Source of the DNA: Marinilabiliaceae bacterium ANBcel2
GTDB taxonomy: Bacteria > Bacteroidota > Bacteroidia > Bacteroidales > Marinilabiliaceae
Length of the DNA stretch: 64,000 bases
NCBI GenBank assembly: GCA_029688995.1
Contig: JARULA010000005.1
Span: forward strand, 1-64,000
Direction of reading: 5' to 3'
Part shown: positions 15,966 through 26,165 of the stretch, one piece after another
Layout of the letters: every line of letters starts with the position of its first letter
How positions within the stretch are numbered: the stretch's first letter is position 1
The notes under the pieces: model-generated
The model's input: the letters and a program-made list of their open reading frames with translations, nothing else
Told to the model about the DNA's origin: nothing
Databases searched by the model: none
Made by a program: the position numbers and the translations under genes

Positions 15966-18134
15966 ATGCGAAAAATATTATTAATATTATCGTTAATCAC
16001 TCTTTTTAACTCAGCTCCGTCGAACGCTCAGTTTGATACCGACCGGATGCTGATAATAGGTCGCAATGCACTCTATTTTGAAGATTATGTTCTTGCAATA
16101 CAGTACTTTAACAATATAATACGAACGAAGCCATACTTAACCGAACCATACTACTTTCGTGCAATAGGTAAGTATAACCTTGATGATTTAAAAGGTGCAG
16201 AAGCTGATTGCAACAATGCTCTTGAACGCAATCCCTATTTTGTGGATGCCTATAATTTGCGTGGTGTTATTCGCAAGCAGCTTGGCAGATTAGATGATGC
16301 TATTAAAGATTTTGAGCGCGGATTGGAACTATCACCCGAAAATATCAACCTTTTAATTAATATGGGTATTGCCCAACTCAACAAAGAGGAGTACGAAAAG
16401 GCTATTAAAACTTATAATGAAGCTCTTCGCATCTCACCCAACAGGGTTCCAGCATATCTTAACAGAGGGCATGCCAAAGTTGCTTCAAAAGATACTTTAG
16501 GCGGATTAGAAGATTTTAACAGAGCTATTGAACTAAATCCATACATTCCTGATGGTTTCGCCAATAGAGCTATTGTAAATTATGAGTTGGGAAATTTTGA
16601 TAAGGCTCTTGAGGATTTAAGTGAAGCTATAGATTTACGACCCGAGGATCCTCGTTTATATATGCACCGGGGTGTTATACGGTACCAGCTTGATGACTTA
16701 AGGGGAACGGTTGACGATTTTGATAAGGTTATAGAGCTGGATCCGCGAAATGCAGTGGCCTATGCAAACAGAGGTATTTTGCGCGCCGAAATAGGTGATA
16801 TAAACAGAGCTATTGATGATTTTTCAAGAGTGTTAGCTCTTCGCTCAGATGATCTTCTCACTTTATACCACAGGGCGCTGCTCTATATGCAAACAGGAGA
16901 GTATAATAATGCAATTGCCGATTTAGATATAATAGCCGATAACTATCCCGATTTTGCACCTGTCTTTTTTAACAGGGCTCAGGCTAAACAGATTTTGGGT
17001 AATGAGGAGGGAGCCGAGCTGGATTATATGACAGCAATGACCTTGGAGATGGATCGCAGAGATAAATCTGATTTAGATTATGATGACTTAGCCGATATGC
17101 CCGATCACGGGAGAGATGAGGAGGAGGAAGATGAAGATGGAAGAAGAGCTACCAGAAGGGAGTCGGATACAGATATAAGAAACTACGACAGAATTGCCAT
17201 TCTCGATGATTTTGGAACACAGCAGCAAGAAGATGAGGCTGGAACCTCAACCTCAACAAGAGGTCGAATTCAACATCGTAATATTGTGGTTGATCTTGAG
17301 CCGATGTTCGGACTAACTTTTCATCCGGGTGATACGCTGGTGCATCGTATGCGCTATTTCAACCTTGATATTGACCGGTTTAATCGAAATTCAACTATTG
17401 ATAAGCGTCTTGAAATAGCAAACCACTTAGATATTGCAAGCGAACGCGATAAGGCTGCCAATATATTTGAAGAGATCGAAAATATTAATACTAAACTTGA
17501 AAATATTAAAAGCGATGAAGATAAAAAGAGATTGCTTCTTAAAAGAGGAACTCTATATATAACTGTTGAAAATTTAAATAGTGCAATGGATGATTTTGAC
17601 AGGGTGCTCGAGCTAAACCCCGACAACTATCTTGCACTATTCAACAGAGCATATACCAGGTATCAAATGGTTGAATTGATGCGGGCAGTTGAGTCGGACC
17701 TGCCCGATGCCGAACAACTACCGGGCATGTTAACACCAGGTACAAGACAACAAAGAGAAGAACATCCACAAGATGAAAGAACAATTCTTGATTATGATTT
17801 AATGATAGAGGATCTTAACAGGGTGATAGAGATAAAACCCGACTTTGAATTTGCTTACTATAATTTGGGTATGATAAATGCTTTAACTCAAAATTTGGAT
17901 GAAGCAATAGAGTTTTTCAACCAGGCAATTACACTTAATGGAGATATGGCTGAAGCATGGTTTAACAGAGGATTAATATATCTATATCTTGACAAAATAG
18001 ATCAAGGAACACTTGATTTAAGTAAAGCGGGAGAGTTGGGTCTATATAATGCCTATAACGTTATAAAAAGGTATGGAAGAGGACGATATACACCAATACC
18101 TACAAGTGATAGTGATAGTGATAGTGAAAATTAA
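15966..18134 (+). CDS. Secreted tetratricopeptide-repeat protein
   Basis: A 722-residue protein with a signal peptide (MRKILLILSLITLFNSAPSN, cleaved near AQF). About nine TPR units fill residues 30-345 (for example DAYNLRGVIRKQLGRLDDA; AYANRGILRAEIGDINRAI). A charged, poorly structured linker follows (about 370-430, rich in D/E), and more TPR units lie at about 490-700. TPR arrays are protein-interaction scaffolds. It follows the M23 peptidase gene by 12 nt, so an envelope role alongside that enzyme is plausible but unproved. The C-terminus is a short SD repeat. No enzymatic domain seen. Confidence 0.88.
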   Translation: MRKILLILSLITLFNSAPSNAQFDTDRMLIIGRNALYFEDYVLAIQYFNNIIRTKPYLTEPYYFRAIGKYNLDDLKGAEADCNNALERNPYFVDAYNLRGVIRKQLGRLDDAIKDFERGLELSPENINLLINMGIAQLNKEEYEKAIKTYNEALRISPNRVPAYLNRGHAKVASKDTLGGLEDFNRAIELNPYIPDGFANRAIVNYELGNFDKALEDLSEAIDLRPEDPRLYMHRGVIRYQLDDLRGTVDDFDKVIELDPRNAVAYANRGILRAEIGDINRAIDDFSRVLALRSDDLLTLYHRALLYMQTGEYNNAIADLDIIADNYPDFAPVFFNRAQAKQILGNEEGAELDYMTAMTLEMDRRDKSDLDYDDLADMPDHGRDEEEEDEDGRRATRRESDTDIRNYDRIAILDDFGTQQQEDEAGTSTSTRGRIQHRNIVVDLEPMFGLTFHPGDTLVHRMRYFNLDIDRFNRNSTIDKRLEIANHLDIASERDKAANIFEEIENINTKLENIKSDEDKKRLLLKRGTLYITVENLNSAMDDFDRVLELNPDNYLALFNRAYTRYQMVELMRAVESDLPDAEQLPGMLTPGTRQQREEHPQDERTILDYDLMIEDLNRVIEIKPDFEFAYYNLGMINALTQNLDEAIEFFNQAITLNGDMAEAWFNRGLIYLYLDKIDQGTLDLSKAGELGLYNAYNVIKRYGRGRYTPIPTSDSDSDSEN
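18105..18128 (+). repeat. 6-bp tandem repeat (agtgat) at the 3' end of the TPR gene
   Basis: Three perfect agtgat units and a fourth ending agtgaa encode SDSDSDSE just before the stop. Changes by one unit would keep the frame and only vary tail length. Confidence 0.8.
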
Positions 18135-18281
18135 AATAAAATAAAAGATAAAAGCGCTGCTAATTAAATTAATAAAAGCAGATAATATAATAAACAGGAT
18201 AGTATAATAACCAGACAGATGCAGCTTCTTAATAGAAGTGCTGTTTAACAAGTAGCGTAAAACAAATTATATTAAAGATGA

Positions 18282-20285
18282 ATGGTGAGCCCCGATAAAA
18301 TAGATAGAAAAAACCCTGAATTCCAAAATGCACTCCACTTAATTGAACATACCAACAGTTCGGTTTACCTTACCGGACGAGCAGGTACAGGTAAATCAAC
18401 TTTTTTAAGATATATATGTGAGGTAACACATAAAAAACATATAGTACTAGCCCCAACAGGTATTGCAGCAATAAATGCGGGAGGAGTGACTATTCACTCT
18501 TTTTTTAAAATCCCGTTCAGACCTATAATGCCTAACGATCCCGATCTGTCAACTTCTAAAAGGCGCATTTATGATTTTTTAAAATATAACAGATCAAAAA
18601 TAAAACTGATTAAAGAGGTTGAACTTATAATTATAGATGAAATATCAATGGTTAGGGGTGATATCCTTGATTTTATCGATCAGGTGTTAAGAGTTTATAC
18701 AGGAAATAAAAACAGACCATTTGGAGGTAAACAGATGTTGATGGTTGGAGATGCTTTTCAGTTGCAGCCGGTTGTAAAAAGAAATGAATGGCAAATATTA
18801 AACCGCTTTTATAAAACCCCCTACTTTTTCTCAGCCAATGTTTTTACCCAAATACCGCTGGTACAAATAGAGCTGAAAAAAGTGTACAGACAAAAAGCAT
18901 CTGAGTTTGTTAATATATTGGATAGTATAAGGCTAAAACAGGAGCCTGATAAGCAGATACAGTTAATAAACAAAAGGGTAAAACCAAACTATAAAACACC
19001 AACAGATGAGCTTTTTATAACACTTGCTACAAGAAGAGATACTGTCAACTATATTAATGAGCAAAAACTAACCGAACTTGAAGGCAAAGAGGTATCGTTC
19101 GATGGTGAAATAACAGGGGAGTTTCCCCAATCAAACCTCCCAACACTTAAAAGTCTAATCTTAAAAGAGAATGCCCAGGTAATGTTTGTAAAAAACGACA
19201 TTGAAAAAAGATGGTATAACGGCACTCTGGGAATAGTTGAAGAGATTAGTGATAAAGGGATATATGTACGTCTCGAAAATGATCAAATATATTTAGTAGC
19301 ACGTGAAAAATGGGAAAACTTAAGATATAAATTTGATGAGAAAAACAACCAGATAATTGCCGAGGAGCTGGGCTCATTTACTCAATATCCATTAAAACTG
19401 GCGTGGGCTGTTACAGTACATAAAAGTCAGGGCCTCACATTTGATAAAGTGGTTATCGATTTTTCGGGAGGTGCTTTTGCAGGCGGACAATTATATGTGG
19501 CTTTAAGCAGATGCCGATCGTTAGATGGAATGATACTTAAAACTCCGGTTACACGAAATGATATAATAGTAAACCGCGAAGTGGTAGAGTTTTCAAAAAA
19601 AGCTAATAACAAGGAGCTTATACAAAAACAACTAAACAATGCTAAAGCTGATAATGCATACAATGAGGCTCTTAACTCGATTAGAGATCAAGAGTGGAAA
19701 AAAGCAGTGGAGAACTTAGCAATAGCAACACAGCTTCGTAACGATTTGCATAGACCGGCAATACAGCGACTTGCAGCAAAAGAGATGCGTTTTGTTAAAC
19801 ACTATAAAAATGAGATAGTACGTCTTGAGGCTGAAGTTGAAAAAATGCGCAAAAACACTAAAGAGTTTGCGCAAGAATATTATCTAATGGCTAATGAGTG
19901 TGAAACAAAATTTAATGACACCCGTTCAGCAATAGCAAATCTTAATAAAGCTGTTAAACTTAATCCCCTGTTTACTGATGCTCTAATGCGCAGAGCTCAA
20001 CTGTTAATGGAGACAGGCGATACTAAAGCAGCTGAAAAGGACTGCACCTCAATATTAAAAACAAATCAACGCCACTTTAATGCTCTGCTTTTAAGAGGAG
20101 AGATAAGAATTATCAACAACAACATTAATAAAGCATATAAAGATCTTCTTGAAGCAAGAGGGATAAAAAAAGCAAATCCCAAAGTTTATTACCTTCTAAG
20201 TAAAGTTTTTACTAAAATGGGAGAAACCGAAAAAGCTCAAGATTTCAAGAATATAGGTCGTAGTCTCGAAAATCCCGAAAAGTAG
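18282..20285 (+). CDS. PIF1/RecD-like helicase with C-terminal TPR domain
   Basis: A 667-residue SF1B-type ATPase. The N-terminal motor (1-450) has Walker A TGRAGTGKST (about 31-40), LAPTGIAAINAGGVTIHSFF (motif Ia), IIDEISMVRGDILDFID (motif II), MVGDAFQLQPV (motif III) and the C-terminal motifs AVTVHKSQGLTFDKVVID and LYVALSRCRSLDG. After about 450 it changes to helical repeats (AYNEALNSIRDQEWKKAVEN; AIANLNKAVKLNPLFTDALM) that are TPR units to the end. PIF1 enzymes unwind DNA 5'-3' and clear G4s or R-loops; the TPR tail presumably binds a partner. No signal peptide, so cytosolic. Separated from the upstream TPR gene by about 150 nt. Confidence 0.92.
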   Translation: MVSPDKIDRKNPEFQNALHLIEHTNSSVYLTGRAGTGKSTFLRYICEVTHKKHIVLAPTGIAAINAGGVTIHSFFKIPFRPIMPNDPDLSTSKRRIYDFLKYNRSKIKLIKEVELIIIDEISMVRGDILDFIDQVLRVYTGNKNRPFGGKQMLMVGDAFQLQPVVKRNEWQILNRFYKTPYFFSANVFTQIPLVQIELKKVYRQKASEFVNILDSIRLKQEPDKQIQLINKRVKPNYKTPTDELFITLATRRDTVNYINEQKLTELEGKEVSFDGEITGEFPQSNLPTLKSLILKENAQVMFVKNDIEKRWYNGTLGIVEEISDKGIYVRLENDQIYLVAREKWENLRYKFDEKNNQIIAEELGSFTQYPLKLAWAVTVHKSQGLTFDKVVIDFSGGAFAGGQLYVALSRCRSLDGMILKTPVTRNDIIVNREVVEFSKKANNKELIQKQLNNAKADNAYNEALNSIRDQEWKKAVENLAIATQLRNDLHRPAIQRLAAKEMRFVKHYKNEIVRLEAEVEKMRKNTKEFAQEYYLMANECETKFNDTRSAIANLNKAVKLNPLFTDALMRRAQLLMETGDTKAAEKDCTSILKTNQRHFNALLLRGEIRIINNNINKAYKDLLEARGIKKANPKVYYLLSKVFTKMGETEKAQDFKNIGRSLENPEK

Positions 20286-20327
20286 ATAAAATCACATTGG
20301 CCAAGCAGCATGTTAGTTAAACAATAC

Positions 20328-23228
20328 TTATGCACGCGGATCATTTTTCACACTCAATATAGCTATCTTATTTACTTCAATAACCGAATAGCCAAAATCG
20401 TTAGTAATTAACCCTTTAATAAGATATACCCCCTTCCCTTTTAAAGGATTGGTTTTTGCTATATCAGGAAAAATTACGGCATCAAAAAACTCTCCGCAAT
20501 CATCAAGAAAAGTTGCAAAATACATAACCTTGTAATTGACCGTTTTTACATATTTTACCGTTATAAGCTCACCGGCCATTTTTAATGTTTGCCCACAATT
20601 TGAACCCATTTGCGAGGCTTTAATATCCCCGCGGTAAGATGTTGTTAAAATTTCAAACATATTAAGAGTAATGGGAAAACCAAGAAGTAATATCTCATCC
20701 CAGGCATGCTCAAGAAGTGACTGGGTTAAGCATGGCAATTTGTATTTAAGCGGCTCTCTCTCACCCGATAAAATCATATGAGCCTCCCATAAAAGAAGTG
20801 ATTTCTCCTTTCCGGTAAAACGAAAAGCACCCACTCTTATTAAAGTAATTAATTGATCACGACCTATATTAGTTTTATAAATAAAATCGCTTAAAGATTT
20901 ATAATCTTCCTCCTCTTTACCCTTTTCAAGAGTAAATATAGTGGTGCGCTCTAAATCCTTAACATGAACAAATCCTAAATAGATAGTACTGCCCTGTAAA
21001 GATGTATAAAAACCACTATTATTAACACAGGGAAGAGCTATTGTCGCACCGTAACGAACAGATTCATTTATATAGACAGGCAGAGAGTAAAATCCTCCAA
21101 AATTATTTATTACAGATACAATAAATTCTAAAGGATAGTGAGCTTTAAGATAGAGACTTTGAAAACTCTCTACTGCATAAGAAGCTGAGTGAGCTTTAGA
21201 AAAAGAGTAACCTGCAAACGACTCTATCTGCCTCCAAACCTCAAGAGATAAAGAGGCAGAATGGCCCCTTTGCCGGGCACCTGAAATAAACTTATCAGCA
21301 ATAGCCTTAAATGCCTCAGCGGAGCGATATTTGCCGCTCATGGCTCTGCGTAAAAGATCAGCATCGGCAGGTGTTAATCCGGCAAAATGGTGACAAATCT
21401 TAATTACATCCTCCTGATAAACCATTACTCCATAGGTCTCTTTTAAATGCTCCTCCATAACAGGATGCAGATACTCAACCTTATCGGGATTACGTGATCG
21501 TTCAATATATGTGCGCATCATTCCTGAGCGAGATACGCCCGGACGAATAACTGAGCTGGCAGCAACCAAAGTTAAATAGTCTCTGCACAAAAGTTTTTTT
21601 AAAAGTCCGCGCATCGCAGGACTCTCAATATAGAAGCAACCTACGGTTTCACCTTTTGAAAGCAGCTCTTTTATCTCACAATCGTTTTTAATTTTATCAA
21701 CATCATGAATATCGGGAACATTTTTACCACTTTCGGCAATAAGTTTAACACTATCATTAATATGCCCTATCCCTCTTTGCGAAAGCACATCAAACTTTTC
21801 AAAACCAATATCTTCAGCAACATACATATCAAATTGTGTAACAGGCATACCCTTAGCAGGCAACTCCAATATAGTATAGTTGGTAATCGGTTTTGAAGCT
21901 ATAAGTACACCTCCGGCATGCAGAGTGCGTGAAGATGGAAACCCTTTTATAAAAGATGCAACATCAAATATTTTTGCAGAAATTTTACTGCTCTTTTTAT
22001 CAAATGAAGGGTGAAGCATCTCTTCTATTTCGGAGGCAGCCAACCCATAAACTTTAGCACTCTCTCTTACTGCCAACCTAAACTGAAATGTTGATATAGC
22101 ACCCAATAAAGCAACATTATCCCGCCCAAAACGATCAAAAATATAGTTCTGAACCTCTTCACGATCCCTCCAGGAATAATCAATATCAAAGTCAGGAGGA
22201 GATGAGCGATCGGGATTTAAAAAACGTTCAAAATAGAGAGAAAGCTCAATGGGGTCAACATCGGTAATATTTAAACAGTAGGCTACAACACTATTTGCTC
22301 CACTACCCCGCCCTACATGATAAAAACCCTTAGATAAAGAAAACTTAACTATATCATAAGTAATTAAAAAATAGGCAGCAAAACCTAGCTTATCAATAAT
22401 ATCTAACTCCTTAACAATACGACTGCAAGCTTCGCTGTTATCACTACCATATCGCCTGTTCATCCCATCAAAAGCAAGCGACTTAAGCATCTCTCTATCG
22501 GCACATAAAGAGCCTGTATAACAGCTGAGATTTTTGCTGTTTTTAAAATCAAAGTCAAACGAACAGCTATCTAAAAGCTTCTCACTGTTATCAACTATAA
22601 ACGAAAACTCTTTAAATGCACTTTTCAATTTTTCTAAAGGCACAGGCCAATCATAACAAGATGCATGGTCATTATCTTTAAGGCTGCTTAAAAGAGTATT
22701 ACCACTAATAGCCCTAAGATGCTTATGAACATCATATCCACGTGAGGATGTAAATGTAATAGGTTGCAATATTAGCAGCTTCTGTTTTTGCCTTTGCAGA
22801 GAAGATATTGCCAAACAGTTAAGCTCAAAATGACGAACTCCTACATATTCATTGCTGTTTAAAAACTTAGGAAGCTTTCGCCTGAATGGATAAACTATAT
22901 ATACATTGTCAAAAAAAGGGGGATACTCAGGATAAAGCTCTTTATTAAGATTGTAATAGGATAAAAACCGGTTAATCTCAGCAAACCCGTCAAAATTTTG
23001 AGCTATTGCAATATACAAAAGGGTGTTACCATTACGCACCTCAACCCCTGCAACAGGTTTAATACCATTATTGCGACAACACCTAGCAAAATCATAAACT
23101 CCCGATACACTATTAATATCGGTAATAGCAGCAGTTTTAACCCCCAGGTCTGCGACTCTGTTTACAAGATCGGCAGGAGATAAAGTACCATAGCACAGAC
23201 TGTGATATGTGTGACAATTAAGATACAT
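20328..23228 (-). CDS. dnaE2: DNA polymerase III alpha-type polymerase (DnaE2-like)
   Basis: A 966-residue C-family polymerase, shorter than replicative DnaE (about 1,150-1,250). PHP domain at 1-200 with HTYHSL (His6, His9) but TDIN at 36-39 in place of TDH, so this part is probably inactive, as in E. coli alpha. The palm carries PDFDID (Asp348, Asp350 region), with FEKFDVLSQRGIGHI later; the fingers and helix-hairpin-helix follow, and the C-terminus (about 870-960) looks like an OB fold. A C-terminal tau-binding region seems absent. It starts 2 nt after dinB on the same strand. A DnaE with a Y-family polymerase is the layout of damage-inducible mutagenesis cassettes, so a translesion role is more likely than chromosome replication. 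The symbol is by analogy. Confidence 0.85.
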   Translation of the reverse strand: MYLNCHTYHSLCYGTLSPADLVNRVADLGVKTAAITDINSVSGVYDFARCCRNNGIKPVAGVEVRNGNTLLYIAIAQNFDGFAEINRFLSYYNLNKELYPEYPPFFDNVYIVYPFRRKLPKFLNSNEYVGVRHFELNCLAISSLQRQKQKLLILQPITFTSSRGYDVHKHLRAISGNTLLSSLKDNDHASCYDWPVPLEKLKSAFKEFSFIVDNSEKLLDSCSFDFDFKNSKNLSCYTGSLCADREMLKSLAFDGMNRRYGSDNSEACSRIVKELDIIDKLGFAAYFLITYDIVKFSLSKGFYHVGRGSGANSVVAYCLNITDVDPIELSLYFERFLNPDRSSPPDFDIDYSWRDREEVQNYIFDRFGRDNVALLGAISTFQFRLAVRESAKVYGLAASEIEEMLHPSFDKKSSKISAKIFDVASFIKGFPSSRTLHAGGVLIASKPITNYTILELPAKGMPVTQFDMYVAEDIGFEKFDVLSQRGIGHINDSVKLIAESGKNVPDIHDVDKIKNDCEIKELLSKGETVGCFYIESPAMRGLLKKLLCRDYLTLVAASSVIRPGVSRSGMMRTYIERSRNPDKVEYLHPVMEEHLKETYGVMVYQEDVIKICHHFAGLTPADADLLRRAMSGKYRSAEAFKAIADKFISGARQRGHSASLSLEVWRQIESFAGYSFSKAHSASYAVESFQSLYLKAHYPLEFIVSVINNFGGFYSLPVYINESVRYGATIALPCVNNSGFYTSLQGSTIYLGFVHVKDLERTTIFTLEKGKEEEDYKSLSDFIYKTNIGRDQLITLIRVGAFRFTGKEKSLLLWEAHMILSGEREPLKYKLPCLTQSLLEHAWDEILLLGFPITLNMFEILTTSYRGDIKASQMGSNCGQTLKMAGELITVKYVKTVNYKVMYFATFLDDCGEFFDAVIFPDIAKTNPLKGKGVYLIKGLITNDFGYSVIEVNKIAILSVKNDPRA

Positions 23229-23230
23229 TG

Positions 23231-24412
23231 CTATACTCCTGATGCACGTTTTAAAGAGTCTGTTCCAAAACGCTTACGTATATTATCCATTGCTTTATAC
23301 AGGCTACTCTGCCTTTGAGAATCATCAAAAATAGAGAGCTGCGTAGCTCCTGCAATTAAATGGGTAAACCTGACTCCTATAAGACGAACAGCTACACGTC
23401 GCTTATAAAAGAGTTTATCGAGTAAAGCAGTTGCTTCATTAATTAATATATGATCAAAAGAGGTATAAGCAATTCTCTTTTGTATGGTATGGGTATCATA
23501 ATCACTATACCTTATTTTAACAGATACCGAACCTGCAATCTTATTGTGTAAACGTAGCTCAAACCCAAGCTTTTCAGTTATTTGTATAACCCACTCCTTT
23601 AAAAACCGGATATCAGTTGTATCACTGGTAAAGGTCTGTTCCGACCCTATAGATTTACGTTCATAATGTTGTACAACAGGAGTTTTATCAATACCATTAG
23701 CTCTCTCCCACAACACTATGCCATTTTTGCCAAGGACACGATGCATAACATCAACAGGAATCTCACTAAGAGTTGCAATATTATCAATACCCATTGACCT
23801 TAAAAGTGAGTATGTTTTAGGTCCAAGCATAGGAATCTTCTTTATAGAGAGTGGATTTAAAAACGGTTTAACCTGTGATGATTCAACATAAAGCTCCCTC
23901 TCTTTTCCTGATTTAGCTTCACCCGTAGCAATTTTAGAAACAGTTTTATTAACCGACAAACCAAACGAAATTGGCAGTCCGCTCTCCTTTATAATACTCT
24001 CTCTTAATTCCCGGCTAAACTTAAAGCATCCAAAAAAACGATCCATCCCGGTAATATCAAGATAGTGCTCATCTATAGAGGCTTTCTCATAAACAGGAAC
24101 CTTCTCAGCTATAATATCAGTCACGATATTAGAGTAGTAGCTATATCTCTCCATATCTCCTTTTATAAAAACAGCTCCCGGACAAAGTCGGCGAGCTGTA
24201 CGCATAGGCATAGCTGAATGTACTCCATAGCTGCGTGCCTCATAACTGCATCCGGCTACAACACCTCTGTGAGACAACCCTCCAATAATAACGGGACGAT
24301 TAACCAGACTGCTATCCTGCAATCTCTCTACCGACACAAAAAAAGTATCTAAATCAATATGCACTATATGACGATCATCCTCTACCATAACTATATTTTC
24401 AGATTTATCCAC
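23231..24412 (-). CDS. dinB: Y-family DNA polymerase (DinB/ImuB-like)
   Basis: A 393-residue translesion polymerase. Catalytic acidic residues are intact: HIDLDTFFVSVE at about 18-29 and SIDEHYLD (the family usually has SIDEAYLD). LSVNKTVSKIATGEAK and a thumb HhH (MLGPKTYSLLRSMGID) follow, then the little-finger domain. Near the end QLSIF (358-362) matches the sliding-clamp-binding motif, and the final segment DNIRKRFGTDSLKRAS resembles the ends of DinB/UmuC-type proteins. It is the first gene of a two-gene unit with the DnaE-type polymerase. It probably inserts bases opposite damaged template and hands over to its partner. No LexA box was recognised upstream, but the SOS operator of this lineage is unknown to me. 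Confidence 0.93.
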   Translation of the reverse strand: MDKSENIVMVEDDRHIVHIDLDTFFVSVERLQDSSLVNRPVIIGGLSHRGVVAGCSYEARSYGVHSAMPMRTARRLCPGAVFIKGDMERYSYYSNIVTDIIAEKVPVYEKASIDEHYLDITGMDRFFGCFKFSRELRESIIKESGLPISFGLSVNKTVSKIATGEAKSGKERELYVESSQVKPFLNPLSIKKIPMLGPKTYSLLRSMGIDNIATLSEIPVDVMHRVLGKNGIVLWERANGIDKTPVVQHYERKSIGSEQTFTSDTTDIRFLKEWVIQITEKLGFELRLHNKIAGSVSVKIRYSDYDTHTIQKRIAYTSFDHILINEATALLDKLFYKRRVAVRLIGVRFTHLIAGATQLSIFDDSQRQSSLYKAMDNIRKRFGTDSLKRASGV

Positions 24413-24444
24413 GCCGTGATTAACAAATGGTCGTTACAATGACA

Positions 24445-24452
24445 CAAATATA
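24445..24452 (-). promoter_or_regulatory. -7 box of the dinB-dnaE unit
   Basis: TATATTTG on the minus strand, 33 nt upstream of the dinB ATG; matches TAnnTTTG. No good TTG at the -33 distance, which would fit a regulated promoter. Confidence 0.4.
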
Positions 24453-24521
24453 GTCAAACTGTTTTTAAATATAAATATAAATAATTAGAATTTATTTAAT
24501 CCTGAAAATATTTCATTTGCA

Positions 24522-24529
24522 TATCTTTG
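24522..24529 (+). promoter_or_regulatory. -7 box of the SulP gene
   Basis: TATCTTTG, 30 nt before the ATG at 24559. It overlaps an in-frame upstream start (24517), which argues for the downstream ATG. Confidence 0.45.
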
Positions 24530-24558
24530 CCACTTCTTTTTATAAAAATTATGCCCAA

Positions 24559-26124
24559 ATGAAAGCACTGCCACAACTATTTGATATAGATCGTAATATA
24601 AACTACAAAACTGAAATATTATCGGGTATAACTGTAGCAATGGCTCTTGTACCTGAAGCTGTTGCTTTTTCTTTAATAGCAGGATTATCACCTTTAACAG
24701 GGCTATATGCAGCATTCATAATGGGTATAATAACATCAATATTCGGAGGCCGACCGGGAATGATATCAGGTGCTACCGGCGCAATTGCTGTAGTAATAAT
24801 TACACTGGCAAGAGATCATGGAGCAGAGTATATTTTTGCAGCAGTTATTTTAGCAGGGGTTATTCAAATGATAGCAGGAGCGCTAAAACTGGGAAAGTTT
24901 ATACGATTAGTTCCACACCCTGTAATGTTTGGATTTGTGAACGGACTGGCAATTATAATTTTTCTTTCGCAACTGGATCAGTTTAAAATTGGCCTCCCCG
25001 GACAAGGAGGTGAATGGATGACAGGTACACCATTATATATAATGCTTGCGTTGGTAATTGTAACAATGCTTATAATATGGGGGCTACCTCGATTAACAAA
25101 GGTAATACCCGCATCTTTAATTGCAATATTAACCATATTTGCAATTGTTTCTTTCTTCAATATAGATACAGTAAGAGTTGGAGATATTGCATCAATAGAG
25201 GGCGGATTTCCACCTTTTCATATTCCGCAAGTTCCTTTCACAATGGAAACCCTTCAAATCATACTCCCTTATTCATTAATTGTTGCAGGTGTAGGATTAA
25301 TAGAGAGCTTACTTACAATGAACCTGGTAGATGAAATCACCGGAACAAGAGGATGGGGAAATAAAGAGGCTTTTGCTCAGGGAATGGGAAACTTTTTTTC
25401 TGGTATGTTCTCTGGCATGGGAGGATGTGCAATGATAGGACAAAGCCTTATTAATACATCCAACGGAGCACGTGCACGCCTATCGGGGATAATAGCAGCA
25501 ATAATGCTACTTGTATTTATAATGTTTGGATACGAACTTATTGAACAAGTGCCTATGGCGGCCTTAACGGGATTGATGATAATGGTAGCAATAGGAACTT
25601 TTGAATGGGCAAGTATTCGCACATTTGGCAAGATGCCCAAATCAGACATTTTAGTTATGCTTACAGTTATGGCTGTAACAATATTCCTGCACAATTTAGC
25701 GCTTGCTGTTTTTATTGGAGTAATAATCTCAGCTCTGGTTTTTGCATGGGAAAATGCCAAACGTATTCGTGCCCGAAAACATTTTGATGAAAAAGGAGCT
25801 AAACATTATGAAATATTCGGCCCCCTCTTTTTTGGATCGGTAATGACTTTTAATGACAAATTTGATATAGAAAATGATCCTAAAGAAGTAATTATCGATT
25901 TTGCCGAAAGCCGCGTTGCAGATATGAGTGCCATTGAAGCTCTTAATAAATTAACAGAAAAATATGCAGCAGAAGGAAAAACTGTACATTTAAAACATTT
26001 AAGCAAAGACTGTCATCAGCTTTTACGTAATGCAGATAAAATTATTGATGTAAATATAATGGAAGATCCAACCTACAAAGTAGCAATTAACATTAAAGAT
26101 AAAAAAAGACTTACAGGAGATTAA
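24559..26124 (+). CDS. SulP-family anion transporter with STAS domain
   Basis: A 521-residue inner-membrane protein. About 10-12 hydrophobic segments cover residues 15-410, including the family signature region (GITVAMALVPEAVAFSLIAG, then SPLTGLYAAF). A cytoplasmic STAS domain occupies the last 110 residues or so (GPLFFGSVMTFNDKF, EVIIDFAESRVADMSAIEAL). SulP proteins carry sulfate, bicarbonate or dicarboxylates; substrate cannot be told from sequence alone. Sulfate would fit the CysDN genes further along, bicarbonate is equally possible. The ATG at 24559 was preferred to one 14 codons upstream because of the promoter box between them. Divergent from dinB. Confidence 0.93.
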   Translation: MKALPQLFDIDRNINYKTEILSGITVAMALVPEAVAFSLIAGLSPLTGLYAAFIMGIITSIFGGRPGMISGATGAIAVVIITLARDHGAEYIFAAVILAGVIQMIAGALKLGKFIRLVPHPVMFGFVNGLAIIIFLSQLDQFKIGLPGQGGEWMTGTPLYIMLALVIVTMLIIWGLPRLTKVIPASLIAILTIFAIVSFFNIDTVRVGDIASIEGGFPPFHIPQVPFTMETLQIILPYSLIVAGVGLIESLLTMNLVDEITGTRGWGNKEAFAQGMGNFFSGMFSGMGGCAMIGQSLINTSNGARARLSGIIAAIMLLVFIMFGYELIEQVPMAALTGLMIMVAIGTFEWASIRTFGKMPKSDILVMLTVMAVTIFLHNLALAVFIGVIISALVFAWENAKRIRARKHFDEKGAKHYEIFGPLFFGSVMTFNDKFDIENDPKEVIIDFAESRVADMSAIEALNKLTEKYAAEGKTVHLKHLSKDCHQLLRNADKIIDVNIMEDPTYKVAINIKDKKRLTGD

Positions 26125-26165
26125 AATATATAGGGATTAAAAAATTTAATATTAAAACCCTAAAA

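Noticed and set aside
20328-23228. Loss of PHP-domain ligands as a special feature of this DnaE
   Set aside because: E. coli alpha also has a degenerate PHP domain, so this is ordinary.
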